A stretch of DNA of 64,000 nucleotides from positions 62,001 through 126,000 of the forward strand of contig JACKEH010000003.1 in the NCBI GenBank assembly GCA_020633125.1, in the 5' to 3' direction. This DNA is from Sandaracinus sp. GTDB lineage: Bacteria > Myxococcota_A > Polyangia > Polyangiales > Houyiibacteriaceae. Below the pieces are notes generated by a model, which was not told the origin of the DNA, did not search any database, and saw nothing but the letters and a program-made list of their open reading frames with translations. Shown here in pieces: positions 9,489 to 18,094 of the stretch. Every line of letters begins with the position of its first letter. Positions within the stretch are counted from its first letter, which is position 1. The translations under genes and the position numbers were made by a program.

Positions 9489-10925
9489 TCACTTCGGCAG
9501 CTCCACGACGAAGGTCGTGCCTCGCCCGGGCTCACTGTGCACGTCGATCGTTCCTTCGTGACGTTCCACGATTCGCCGGCAGATGGCGAGCCCGATTCCG
9601 GTGCCTTCGTAGGTCCCGCGGCCGTGCAGCCGTTGGAACGGCCCGAAGACTTTCTCCTTGTACTTCGGATCGAAACCAATGCCGTCGTCGACGACCTCGA
9701 AACGCCAGAGGTCTTCGGCCTCTTCCACCTTCACTTCGACCGTCGTCCCTCGATCTTCGGGATGGAACTTCAACGCGTTGCCGAGCAGGTTCTGAAAGAG
9801 TTGGTGCATCTGCGACGGATCGGCGTCGAGGGTCGGCAGCGCGTCGGGAACGACGAGGCGGCCCTTCGTGTCCTCGACGCGCTGCTCGAGGTCGGCGCAG
9901 ACGTCGCGCAACACCTCGTTCAGGTCGACCCGGGTGAACTCCTGGCCGTGACGGTGCACGCGGGAGAAGGTGAGGAGGTCGCTGATCAAGCGCGACATGC
10001 GTTGGGCGGCGCTCTGCATGCGCTGGAGAAAGTCGCGGCCCTCGTCGTTCAGCACGTCGGCGTGGTCGGTCGCCAGGCGATCGCCGAAGGCGCGAATCTT
10101 TCGGAGCGGCTCCTGGAGGTCGTGCGAGGCGATGAAGGCGAAGTCGTTGAGCTCGCGGTTGCTGCGTTCGAGCTCGAGCGTCAGCTCCTCGAGCTCTTCT
10201 TCGCGTTCGCGACGCTTGGCGTTCTCGACCCGAAGCTCTTCGGTGCGTTGCTCGACCTCGCGCTCGAGGCGTTCGGTGAACGTGAACGCGGCGCGACGTT
10301 CGCGCTGCGCGCGCGCCGCGAGCCAGAGCAGGAGGATCGTCGCGAAGGCCGCTTGGCCGAAGAGCGCGAGCGCGACGCGAAGCCCACCGCCTTCTTCGTC
10401 CTCGCGGGCGTCTTGGAGCGCTGCGAGCTCGTGGCCTTCGATGTCGCGTAGGCGATCCACCGCCTCGCGCATCAACGCGCGGCCTTCGCCGGTTCGAACG
10501 ATCGCGAGCGCCTCGTCGTAGGAGCGCTCGTCGGCTTTGAGCACGGCGGCGAGCTCCGCCATCTTCTGTTCCGCGATCTCCCGTACCTCGGCGACCCGCG
10601 ATTCCTGCAGCCGGTCCCCGCGGACGGCTTCTTCGAGCGCGTCGAGCGACTCGTCGGCGCGTGCGGCCGCCTCTTCGTAGGGAAGCCGGTATCCCTCGTC
10701 GTGCGTGAGCAGGTAGCCGCGTTGCCCGCTCTCCGCTTCGCGCAAGAGGGTTCGAACGGACTCGACCTCGGCGTGCACCGTGCGGGCCCGTTCCGCGCGC
10801 TCGATGTCGTCGATGAGCAGGGTGGTGGCCGTGTAGCCGCCCGCAGCGACGAACCAGGCAGCGGCGGCTCCCGCGACGTACGCGACGCGCGCGCCCACGG
10901 GAGTACGGGTCGGCATTCGGGTCAC
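9489..10925 (-). CDS. CHASE3 sensor histidine kinase (phytochrome-kinase type)
   Basis: A 478-residue membrane kinase. One hydrophobic segment near residues 13-37 and a second near 183-204 flank a periplasmic helical CHASE3 domain (EAESGQRGYLLT is the family hallmark). A coiled coil (about 207-260) leads to the H-box FIASHDLQEPLRKI (His268). N-box FQNLLGNALKF, G1 DDGIGF and G2 GTGIGLAICRRI follow. The DLQEPLRKI form is typical of kinases paired with Rcp1-like receivers, and such a receiver is the next gene. The first Met gives a short hydrophilic start; Met4 is also possible. No clear sigma-54 promoter was found in the 198-bp divergent region upstream. Confidence 0.93.
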   Translation of the reverse strand: MTRMPTRTPVGARVAYVAGAAAAWFVAAGGYTATTLLIDDIERAERARTVHAEVESVRTLLREAESGQRGYLLTHDEGYRLPYEEAAARADESLDALEEAVRGDRLQESRVAEVREIAEQKMAELAAVLKADERSYDEALAIVRTGEGRALMREAVDRLRDIEGHELAALQDAREDEEGGGLRVALALFGQAAFATILLLWLAARAQRERRAAFTFTERLEREVEQRTEELRVENAKRREREEELEELTLELERSNRELNDFAFIASHDLQEPLRKIRAFGDRLATDHADVLNDEGRDFLQRMQSAAQRMSRLISDLLTFSRVHRHGQEFTRVDLNEVLRDVCADLEQRVEDTKGRLVVPDALPTLDADPSQMHQLFQNLLGNALKFHPEDRGTTVEVKVEEAEDLWRFEVVDDGIGFDPKYKEKVFGPFQRLHGRGTYEGTGIGLAICRRIVERHEGTIDVHSEPGRGTTFVVELPK

Positions 10926-11123
10926 GCGACGCTAGCATTCCGGCGTCGCCGCGCACGGCCGCCACACGAGAGAAGGGTCACAGCGAGACGGGATGCCACG
11001 CTGCGCGTCTCGCCTTTTTCGACAGAGCGAAACGGTGATTCACGGCGCCCCTCGACGCGGACGAGGCGGCGGCTCGGGCGGTCGACGTGGACGGGCCCCT
11101 CGCTCGTCGCCCAAGATGCGCCG

Positions 11124-11483
11124 ATGGCCTTGCGGATCGTGCTCATCGACGACGACGACGACGCTCGCGAGCTGCTCGCGATGTTGCTCGGCGCGGACGG
11201 ACACCAGGTCGTCGAAGAGCGTGACGGACGGGCGGGGTTGGAGCGTGTGCGACGCGACGGGCCGGACGTGGTGTTGGTGGACCTGCAGCTTCCGGAGCTC
11301 TCGGGGCTCGAGGTCGCCAAGGCGCTGCGCGAGGACGGCAGCACGACGCACTTGGTCGCGCTCACGGGGCGCGCGCAGGAATCCGATCGCGTCGCGACGG
11401 CGGAGGCCGGGTTCGACCACCACGTGACGAAGCCGGTCGACCTCGCGGCGCTTCGCGCCCATCTGCGCGAGGTGGCGTCGTGA
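11124..11483 (+). CDS. single-domain response regulator (CheY-like)
   Basis: A 119-residue receiver: acidic cluster LIDDDDDAR, phospho-acceptor Asp53 in VVLVDLQLPELSG, Thr/Ala region VALTGRAQ and Lys in VTKPVDLAAL. There is no output domain. The ATG at 11124 gives the standard length. Its stop overlaps the GTG start of the following gene (GTGA), so the two proteins are probably made together. It is divergent from the CHASE3 kinase. The pairing with a kinase-like protein lacking an ATPase domain suggests phosphotransfer rather than classical phosphorylation. Confidence 0.9.
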   Translation: MALRIVLIDDDDDARELLAMLLGADGHQVVEERDGRAGLERVRRDGPDVVLVDLQLPELSGLEVAKALREDGSTTHLVALTGRAQESDRVATAEAGFDHHVTKPVDLAALRAHLREVAS

Positions 11484-12019
11484 GCGACGAACGGCAGGTC
11501 ACCCACCTCTCGCGCGCGGCGGCGCACGACCTTCGCGGCCGACTCAACGGGCTCGTCCTGCTCGGCGCGCTGCTCGACGACCACACCGATCCGATGGTGC
11601 AGAAGGCGGTCGAGAAGCTGCGGCGCGCGACGACGGAGCTCACGGAGCTCGCGACCGCGCTCGAGGCGGCCGGCGAGCTCTTCGCGGGCGGCGCGGTGGC
11701 CGCGATCGAAGGCGCGACCTTCGCTTCGCTCTTGGAAGAACGCTCGAAGGGCACGTGGAAGGTGACGGGGAGCACCGACGTGCGCCTCGTGGTCGACGCG
11801 CGCGCACTGGCGGACGCGTTGAGCGCGCTCGACTCGGAGCCGCGCGAGGTCGTCTTCGGAAGCGAAGGGGACGTCGTCACGCTGCGCGTCGAAGGCGTGC
11901 GCCCGCGCCTCGGCAGCTCGCCGAGCCTTCGAGGGCTTCGGCTCGAGCTCGCCGCGGGTCGGGATGCCGAGGTCGTGATCGACGAGAGCGGACTGACCGT
12001 CCGCGTGCCGCGCGGCTGA
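11480..12019 (+). CDS. DHp-domain protein without ATPase motifs (possible phosphotransferase)
   Basis: A 179-residue protein. Its first half looks like a histidine-kinase dimerisation domain: AAAHDLRGRLNGLVLLGAL places a candidate phospho-His at residue 16, followed by a second amphipathic helix (VEKLRRATTELTELATALEAAG). The second half has the length of a small HATPase-like fold but shows no N, G1 or G2 box. This resembles the architecture of Spo0B/ChpT phosphotransferases (DHp plus degenerate ATPase fold); that analogy is inference. The GTG start overlaps the receiver stop by four bases. A simple pseudokinase that only binds the receiver is the alternative. Confidence 0.7.
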   Translation: MSDERQVTHLSRAAAHDLRGRLNGLVLLGALLDDHTDPMVQKAVEKLRRATTELTELATALEAAGELFAGGAVAAIEGATFASLLEERSKGTWKVTGSTDVRLVVDARALADALSALDSEPREVVFGSEGDVVTLRVEGVRPRLGSSPSLRGLRLELAAGRDAEVVIDESGLTVRVPRG

Positions 12020-12025
12020 CATCGA

Positions 12026-14275
12026 TCAACCCCGCGCCAGGCGGGCGATGGTCTCGACCAAGGCCTTGGGGCTGACGGGTTTGCCGAGGTGGGCATCGAA
12101 GCCGGCGGCGCGGGCTCGGGCGGCGTCGCTCTCGGCGGCGTAGGCCGTCACCGCGAGCGCCGGCAATCGGGGTCCTCGTTCGTCTTCGCGCCAGGCGCTG
12201 AGGAAGGTGAGGCCGTCTTCGCCCGGCATGCCGAGGTCGCTGACCAACACGTCGGGACGCCACGCCGCGAGCTCGCGACGTGCTTCGGAGGCCGACGCGA
12301 CGGTGCGAACGAACGCGCCTTCGCGCTCGAGGAGCTGGGCGACGATCCAACGCGCGTCTTCTTCGTCGTCGACCACGAGCACTTGCACGCCTTCGAGCAC
12401 CGCGGGGACGCGGGGGCGCTCGCCGGTGTCGGAGCGCAGCGGGGCGATGGGCAGCTCGACGACGAACGACGTGCCTTGTTCGGGTCCGGCGCTCTCGGCC
12501 CAGAGGCGGCCCCCGAGGGCTTCGATGTCGCGTCGAGCGACGGCGAGGCCGAGACCGAGGCCGACGACACGCGCGCTCGGACGATCGCGGCGGCGGAAGG
12601 GTTGAAAGAGCCCTTCGAGCTCCGCCGAGGTGAGACCGAGACCGTGCTCTTCGAGGGTCAGGCGGAGCGACGATTGCCAGCGGCGGGCGACGAGCCGCAC
12701 CGTCTCGCCGGGCTTGGAGAAACGAATCGCGTTGGCGAGCAATTGCTGCAGCGCGCGCGCGACCGAGTCGTCGCCGAGCACGATCGAGCCGCGTGGAACC
12801 TCTGATTCGAGCGTCACTCGGGCCGCGGCGGCGTCGGCTTGGTTGTCCCGCAGCGCGTGGTCGCAGACCTCGGCGAGATCGAGCGGTCGCGCGTCGGCCT
12901 CGCTCGCGGGGGCGGCGAAGGCGAGCAGGTCTTCGACCATCTCGAGCTGCGTGCGGGCGCTGCGCTCCACGATCTCGACGGCGCGCGCACGGTCTTGGTG
13001 GCTGCTGCCTTCGAGCAACGAGACCGCGCCGAGGATCGCGCCGAGGGGGGCACGAAGCTCGTGGGTGACGGCCGCGAGGAAGTCGTCGCGGGCGCGCATC
13101 GCGGTGCGGGCGCGGTCGCTCTCTTGGCGTGCGACTTGAAGCAGGCTGCGGAGGTCGAGCGCGACCGTCACGCGGCGGGCGGCTTCTTCGAGCGCTTCGA
13201 TCTGCCGCGGGGTGAAGCGGTCGGTCTCGTCGTGGCGCCCGATCGCGAGGCCTCCGCGCGCGACCTGACCGAAGAGCGGAAAGACCGCGAGCTCGCACAC
13301 GTCGGCGAGGCCGGCGGTGTTCGGTGCGCCCCAAGGGCGCGGGCTGTGCGTGCCGAGGCGGTAGACGCGGGCGCGCGCGGGCTCGCGCTCGTCGGCGGCG
13401 GTGCGGACGAGCCAACGGTCGAAGCCGTCGCCGCTGCTCTCGTCCCAGACCAGGCGCACGAAGGTGCCGAGGCGGGTGAAGGCCTCGCTCAGCGACGCTT
13501 CGAGGCCGCCGCTCGCCATGCCGCGCTCGATGCAGCGGCCGAGGGTGACGAGCATCTCGGTCGAGCGGCGCTCGTCTTCTTGCGCCGTGGCGTCGGCGAA
13601 GAAGATCAGGAGGCCGCTGTCGGTCGGGTAGAGCTGCACTTCGATGGGCAGCGGTCCGAGCCGATCGCGAAACGTCTCGCGGGCGCCGCTCTGCAAGGCG
13701 CGGTGGCCGTGCTCGTCGAGGCGGACGTGAAGGTGTAGGGGCAGGCCTTCGAAGACCGGCAGACCACTCGTGAGGTTGCCGAACGCCGCCTGTGCCTTCT
13801 CGTTGATCCAGCGGACGCGCCACGTCTTGTCGACGACGATGCAGGCCTCGCCCAAGTGGCCGAGCAGCTCGTGCACGTCGCGGGTGGCCGCTTTGGCGCT
13901 GGTGACGTCGGTGAAGACGACGAGCAGTCCGTCGTCGCCGTCGCGGGTGGCGCGTACGGAGAACCAACGGTCGAAGCCGTCGTGTGGGTAGTACTGCTCG
14001 ACCGTCTTCGGCTCGCCGGACTCGACGACGGAGACGTAGGCGGCGAAGAGTCCGGACGGGGCGTTGCCGGGGAAGACCTCGAGCAGACGGGCGCCGACGA
14101 GCGTGGACGCCTCTTGGTTCACGAGACGCTCGGCGTAGGGGTTGACCGCGCGCCAGATGAAGTCGACGACGTTGCCGTCAGCGTCGCGAAGCGCAGCCAA
14201 GCACATCACGCCCGCGTTCAAATCGCGCCAGAGGGCGCCCAGGTGCTCGTCGGAAGATTGCACGATACGAGTCAC
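12026..14275 (-). CDS. PAS/GAF hybrid sensor histidine kinase with C-terminal receiver
   Basis: A 749-residue soluble hybrid kinase. An N-terminal PAS domain (FIWRAVNPYAERL) and a second PAS-like domain (IVVDKTWRVRWINEKA) precede a GAF-like segment (LFGQVARGGLAIGRHD). Then come the H-box AVTHELRAPLGAILG near residue 400, an N-box LQQLLANAIRFS, G-boxes including VVGLGLGLAVARRD, and a C-terminal receiver (VVDDEEDARW, phospho-acceptor in DVLVSDLGMPGEDG, HLGKPVSPKAL). The start is inferred as the GTG at 14275, where homology-like sequence begins; upstream in-frame sequence is Pro/Arg-rich. It ends 6 bp from the convergent DHp gene. A sigma-54-like promoter and an activator palindrome lie upstream. 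Confidence 0.9.
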   Translation of the reverse strand: MTRIVQSSDEHLGALWRDLNAGVMCLAALRDADGNVVDFIWRAVNPYAERLVNQEASTLVGARLLEVFPGNAPSGLFAAYVSVVESGEPKTVEQYYPHDGFDRWFSVRATRDGDDGLLVVFTDVTSAKAATRDVHELLGHLGEACIVVDKTWRVRWINEKAQAAFGNLTSGLPVFEGLPLHLHVRLDEHGHRALQSGARETFRDRLGPLPIEVQLYPTDSGLLIFFADATAQEDERRSTEMLVTLGRCIERGMASGGLEASLSEAFTRLGTFVRLVWDESSGDGFDRWLVRTAADEREPARARVYRLGTHSPRPWGAPNTAGLADVCELAVFPLFGQVARGGLAIGRHDETDRFTPRQIEALEEAARRVTVALDLRSLLQVARQESDRARTAMRARDDFLAAVTHELRAPLGAILGAVSLLEGSSHQDRARAVEIVERSARTQLEMVEDLLAFAAPASEADARPLDLAEVCDHALRDNQADAAAARVTLESEVPRGSIVLGDDSVARALQQLLANAIRFSKPGETVRLVARRWQSSLRLTLEEHGLGLTSAELEGLFQPFRRRDRPSARVVGLGLGLAVARRDIEALGGRLWAESAGPEQGTSFVVELPIAPLRSDTGERPRVPAVLEGVQVLVVDDEEDARWIVAQLLEREGAFVRTVASASEARRELAAWRPDVLVSDLGMPGEDGLTFLSAWREDERGPRLPALAVTAYAAESDAARARAAGFDAHLGKPVSPKALVETIARLARG

Positions 14276-14414
14276 GCCGAGGTGGTCGGAGTTTGGGGAA
14301 GTCGGGGAGCGCCAGATGTCGTGGCGGGGAGGCGGAGTCGCGAGGTCTCGGATTGGGGGGCTTGGTTCCGCCCCCGTCGCATCGGAAGCATACGGGACAC
14401 GGCAGAGCGCTCGA

Positions 14415-14430
14415 AGCACGCCACGGGCCA
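14415..14430 (-). promoter_or_regulatory. sigma-54 -24/-12 promoter of the hybrid kinase
   Basis: On the minus strand the sequence is TGGCCCG-TGGC-GTGCT. It differs from TGGCACG-N4-TTGCW at one position in each box, with GG and GC correctly spaced. The predicted start is near 14404, leaving a leader of about 130 nt. The 383-bp intergenic region is shared with the divergent NhaR-like gene; no promoter for that gene could be assigned with confidence. Confidence 0.6.
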
Positions 14431-14469
14431 GCGCAATTTTCGAGAGTCGACGGATGATCCGTTGCGGCT

Positions 14470-14497
14470 CGCCACGACCATGGCGAAACGCCACGAC
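14470..14497. promoter_or_regulatory. palindromic upstream activator site candidate with extra half-site
   Basis: CGCCACGACCATGGCG (14470-14485) matches the 6884 palindrome at all but its outer bases and one central base. A further half-site GCCACGAC follows at 14490-14497, 19 bp on, roughly two helical turns. The cluster lies 40-80 bp upstream of the -24 box of the hybrid kinase promoter, close for an enhancer but workable. Confidence 0.55.
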
Positions 14498-14658
14498 GAA
14501 ACGTGCGCTGGCCGGGAAAGTCCCGACGGGGACGGGCTGCCTCGGGGTGAGGCACGTCGCCCCGTTCGGGAAGGCCTTCCGGGGCGTTCGGCTCGGCACG
14601 TCGGCTGCTGCTTCGGAGGGTCGTGCAGCACCACTCGCGGTGCCGCGCCGGAGATTCC

Positions 14659-15513
14659 ATGCATTCCCTCAACCTCAATCATCTCGTGTACTTCCACGCG
14701 GTTGCCGAAGAGTCTTCGGTGAGCGCGGCGGCGCGGCGGCTCGACGTCACGAAGGCGACCGTCAGCGAGCAGCTGCGCGCGTTGGAGGACGGGTTGGAGG
14801 CGCGGCTCTTCGACCGGGTCGCGGGTCGGCTCGAGCTGAACGAGCAGGGCCGTGTCGCGTTTCGGCATGCCGCGACGATCGTGGAAACGGTGCGCTCGCT
14901 CTTGGACGAGCTCTCCGGTGACGAGGGCGGCTCGGTGGTCTTGCGCGTCGGCGTCGCCCGAACGGTGGCGCGGCGGGTGGCGGGCGACTTCTTCTTGCCG
15001 CTCACGCAGCTCGACGCGCGGCCGATTCTCGGCGTCGACGCGCCGGAGGTCGTGGCCGAGCGGGTGCGCCGTCGGGAGCTCGACTTCGGGTTGATCGAGC
15101 ACGAGCCGCACGACGAGCGGCTCGCGTCGAAGGTGCTTCGTCGGTCGCGTTGGATCGGCGTGGCGAAGGAGCCTCGGGAGGCGGACCTTTCGACGCTGCT
15201 GCGGACCACGCCGCTGGTGCGTCATCGAAGCGGAGGCGAGGCGCAGCGGGCGATCGACGACTTGGTTCGCACGCACGTCGCGCGGCCGAACGTGGCGGCG
15301 GAGTCCGACGATCTGCCGACCGTGGTCGCGATGGTCGAGGCCGGGGTCGGGATGGCGTTCGTGCCCGAGATGGCGGTGCGGGACCTGCTCGCGTCGGGTC
15401 GCCTCGCGCGGGTGGCGGAGCTGCGCGTGAAGGCGGACCTCGTGGCGATCTCGGCCGGAGGCGAAGCGTCGGAGCTGGTGGAGCGGGCGATCGCGTCGTT
15501 GTTGGACGAGTGA
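14659..15513 (+). CDS. LysR-type transcriptional regulator (NhaR-like)
   Basis: A 284-residue LysR-family regulator. The winged helix-turn-helix occupies the first 60 residues (LNLNHLVYFHAVAEESSVSA, then AARRLDVTKATVSEQLRALE), with the N-L-N-H-L-x-Y-F opening typical of the NhaR group. The rest is a periplasmic-binding-protein-like effector domain. NhaR proteins activate sodium/proton antiporter genes, but no antiporter lies nearby, so the target is unknown. ATG 14659 is preferred to an upstream in-frame ATG at 14623 because the domain begins directly after it. Divergent from the hybrid kinase. Confidence 0.88.
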   Translation: MHSLNLNHLVYFHAVAEESSVSAAARRLDVTKATVSEQLRALEDGLEARLFDRVAGRLELNEQGRVAFRHAATIVETVRSLLDELSGDEGGSVVLRVGVARTVARRVAGDFFLPLTQLDARPILGVDAPEVVAERVRRRELDFGLIEHEPHDERLASKVLRRSRWIGVAKEPREADLSTLLRTTPLVRHRSGGEAQRAIDDLVRTHVARPNVAAESDDLPTVVAMVEAGVGMAFVPEMAVRDLLASGRLARVAELRVKADLVAISAGGEASELVERAIASLLDE

Positions 15514-15599
15514 GCGCCCTCAACCGTGCGATTCCATGGTCCTCGGGTCCCCAATCCCCCGCGTCGGGTCGCGATTTCGTGGAGGCGGGTTCCGGTCTC

Positions 15600-16103
15600 T
15601 CAGTCCGCTCGGAACACGTGCGTGAGCTGCAAGACACCGGTGCCGCTCGCGAAACTCTCCGCTCGGAGCTCCTGCATCAGACAGCCCTCGCGTCGGGTCA
15701 TCGTTTCTAGGTCCGAGACCGCGCCCTGGGGTCGGAGAACGAGCTTGGCGGAGAAGGGTTGCCCCTCTGAGCAAGCCGCCGTGATGCGGGGCCCCAACTC
15801 GCGTAGCCGCGCCCGAACGGCCTCGACGCGCTCCACGAAGGGTCGGAACCCGTCGTGAGTCGAGGCGACGGGTTCGCTCGCCGTCGTGCAGACGCGGTCA
15901 CGACACACGTAGCGGACGGCATGGTCACACCCGAGCGCTTCGTAGTTGTGCCCTTGGTAGCGCTGAATCGCGATCTGGTGATCGGAACACTCGAGCTCGA
16001 GCGCCGACTGCCGGCGCACTTCGTCCGACCAACCGGGATTTGCGGCTCCACAACCCGAGGCGAGGAGCACGAGCAAGAGACTTCGGAGTGTTTGCGTGGT
16101 CAT
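15600..16103 (-). CDS. lipoprotein with AgmX/TonB-like C-terminal repeat
   Basis: A 167-residue protein with a lipoprotein signal (LLLVLLASGC, lipidated Cys about residue 18). The middle contains NYEALGCDHAVRYVC, a Cys-pair motif I associate with myxobacterial envelope proteins. The C-terminal ~65 residues resemble the AgmX/TonB-like module (Cys, dG-V segment with LRPQGAVSDLETM, second Cys in GCLMQELR, closing F). Such domains occur in gliding-motility and energy-transduction proteins, but no partner is nearby. The ATG at 16103 directly precedes the signal peptide. The 341-bp divergent gap to the thioredoxin gene shows no further gene. Confidence 0.75.
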   Translation of the reverse strand: MTTQTLRSLLLVLLASGCGAANPGWSDEVRRQSALELECSDHQIAIQRYQGHNYEALGCDHAVRYVCRDRVCTTASEPVASTHDGFRPFVERVEAVRARLRELGPRITAACSEGQPFSAKLVLRPQGAVSDLETMTRREGCLMQELRAESFASGTGVLQLTHVFRAD

Positions 16104-16444
16104 TTCAATACGCTTCGCCGAGGACAATAGCCCGCGTAGCCCGTCACGACCGGTCCGTCGACCGTCTACACTCCCGACCCGCCCTCGTACTCGCGGTGGA
16201 TCCAGATCTACGCGTCGTCCGAGTTGTCGCGGTAGCGCCGCCATCGCGCTCGCGGAGAGGTGGTCCTCCCCTCGGAAAAAGCCGGCCGCGCGGCGCGAGA
16301 CGCGAGGCCGAGGAGCAGCGAGAGCGAGACCCCTCCGAGTCATCGCTCGAGGCTGGTTGCAGGCCCTCGTCGTCGCAAAGACATGACCCTGGCCACGAGT
16401 CGTCCACTCGCCTCCGCCCAAGCACTCGATCTAGGCTCGAAGCC

Positions 16445-16996
16445 ATGCATCGTGCGCTTTGCGTGATCTGGATCGTCTTGGCGGGTTGCGGGGAAAGCGA
16501 GACCGCACCTGCTGTGCTCGCGCCAGAGGCGGCGGACCTCGGCGAGTCGAACGAGCCTGCGGCTCCCACCTCCGAGACGCCCCCGGAGGTCGCGCGCCCC
16601 TACGAGGACGGCGCGGACGCAGGGCCGCTCCTCGAGACCGCGCTGGCCGAGGCGCGGGCCGAGAACAAGCGTGTGCTGCTGATGTTCGGCGCCAACTGGT
16701 GTGTGTGGTGTCGGCGCCTCGAATGGGTCTTTCAGAACGACGCCGACGTCTCCACCGCGTTGCGCGAAGGATGGAAGGTCGTGCACGTCGACGTGGGCGC
16801 TGGCGACTCGGGCACCAACGCCGCGACGATCGCCCGCTACGGCAACCCCGTGCAGCACGGGCTCCCCTGTCTGGTCGTGCTCGACGCGCAGGGCCAGCCC
16901 GTGCACACGCAAGAGACGGGCTCGCTCGAGGTCGGCAACCGCCACGACCCCGCGCGGGTCGTCGCGTTTCTGAACCGGTTCCGCGCTCCGGGCTGA
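16445..16996 (+). CDS. thioredoxin-fold lipoprotein
   Basis: A 183-residue lipoprotein: signal with lipobox VLAGC near residue 16, a Pro/Ala/Glu-rich linker, then a thioredoxin-like domain with active-site GANWCVWCRRLE (CxxC). The cis-Pro region is GLPCLVVLDAQG. The form fits the Thioredoxin_7/DsbD-gamma-like group that reduces or isomerises disulfides in the envelope. The single Trp between the cysteines (WCVWC) is common in that group. The ATG at 16445 begins the signal. It stands alone, divergent from the preceding lipoprotein and convergent with the metalloprotease. Confidence 0.85.
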   Translation: MHRALCVIWIVLAGCGESETAPAVLAPEAADLGESNEPAAPTSETPPEVARPYEDGADAGPLLETALAEARAENKRVLLMFGANWCVWCRRLEWVFQNDADVSTALREGWKVVHVDVGAGDSGTNAATIARYGNPVQHGLPCLVVLDAQGQPVHTQETGSLEVGNRHDPARVVAFLNRFRAPG

Positions 16997-17043
16997 CAAC
17001 CTTCGCCGGGTTCGAGCGTTCGAGGGATTCGACGACGGACGGG

Positions 17044-17928
17044 TCACCTTCGGCGGCGACGCCACACACCGACGAGCACGGCGAAGCAAGCCCCTCCCGC
17101 GACGTCCGAGGAGCTCGCTCCCGGCGCCGCGCAGCCACAGCCGCGGGCGCTTTCACAGCGCGCGTCGAAGCCGCCACGTGGCTCGTGGTCGCACTCGGTG
17201 CGCAGCGCGTCCGGGCCGTAGATGCTGCAGAACGCGTCCACGTCGTCCGCTTCGAGCGAGCGCTTGTGCGTCTCGCCGTCCTCGGCGCACGCCCACATCG
17301 TCGCGTCTTCCGAGGTGGGGGTGTGGGCGATTCCGAAGAAATGCCCGAGCTCGTGGGTGACGGTGTTCTCCAAGTCGATCCGTCCATCGACGCAGCCGTC
17401 TTCGGGACACGTCGCCCACTCCCACTGCTGCTCGTTCAACGCCATGTCGGCGTCGAAGATCTCGCCTGAGCGTGTGCCGTACCACGCCGTGGTCAGTGCG
17501 AGAACGCGGGGGTCGTAGTCTCGTTCGAACCAATCGTCGAGGAAGAACATCTGATTGGCGTTTCCCTCGCCGACGAGATGCTCTTCCGTCCGGCATCTCC
17601 CGGCGCGCGGGTCGAACCGAACGTCGAAAGGAACGGTTCTTCCCCCGGGGCACGTCGTGCTCGTCCACGTGGCGAAGGAGCGCTCGAAGACGGCGCGCAC
17701 CTCGTCGCTCGCCAGGTCGCGTGACCCCCTCGCGTTCAGGACCCACGAGAGGCAGGGACGCGACCACGCGAGGTAGAGGAGACGTGCGTTCGGGGGAAGG
17801 TCGGCCTCGGTGACGCAGCGTTCGAGGCACGTGTCCGAACGGGGCGGCTGGAAGTTCGCCGATTGGCACCACGCGGCGGCCGACGCCGGGGCGGCGAAGA
17901 CCACGCATGCGATCAGGAGCCCACGCAT
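17044..17928 (-). CDS. secreted matrixin-like zinc metalloprotease with MYXO-CTERM-like tail
   Basis: A 294-residue exported protein: signal peptide (MRGLLIACVVFAAPASAAAW), a Cys-rich propeptide-like region, and a metzincin site HELGHFFGIAH (HExxHxxGxxH), so zinc is held by three His. Six or more cysteines suggest disulfides. The C-terminus has CGCAAPG, a hydrophobic stretch and terminal RRRRR, matching the MYXO-CTERM sorting signal that directs myxobacterial proteins to the outer surface. The substrate is unknown. ATG 17928 starts the signal peptide. It is divergent from the lipoprotein at 18095. Confidence 0.88.
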   Translation of the reverse strand: MRGLLIACVVFAAPASAAAWCQSANFQPPRSDTCLERCVTEADLPPNARLLYLAWSRPCLSWVLNARGSRDLASDEVRAVFERSFATWTSTTCPGGRTVPFDVRFDPRAGRCRTEEHLVGEGNANQMFFLDDWFERDYDPRVLALTTAWYGTRSGEIFDADMALNEQQWEWATCPEDGCVDGRIDLENTVTHELGHFFGIAHTPTSEDATMWACAEDGETHKRSLEADDVDAFCSIYGPDALRTECDHEPRGGFDARCESARGCGCAAPGASSSDVAGGACFAVLVGVWRRRRR

Positions 17929-18094
17929 GCGTCCCAGTCTTCGGTCCTCGGCGCTGCGCGCAACTCGCGTCTCGTCGCCGGGACGGGCGCGCGACCGCTC
18001 GACGTGTGGTCGGGGACGCCGGCGGCGTCGAGCGCCGTTTCGAGGCACCCACGCTGGCGCGCGGGACTTTTGAGCAGCCTGCTAGGGTCTGTGC

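Noticed and set aside
10926..11123. Sigma-54 promoter for the CHASE3 kinase or the divergent receiver
   Set aside because: TGGCAT and TGGACG words exist, but the GC of the -12 box is one base out of register in each.
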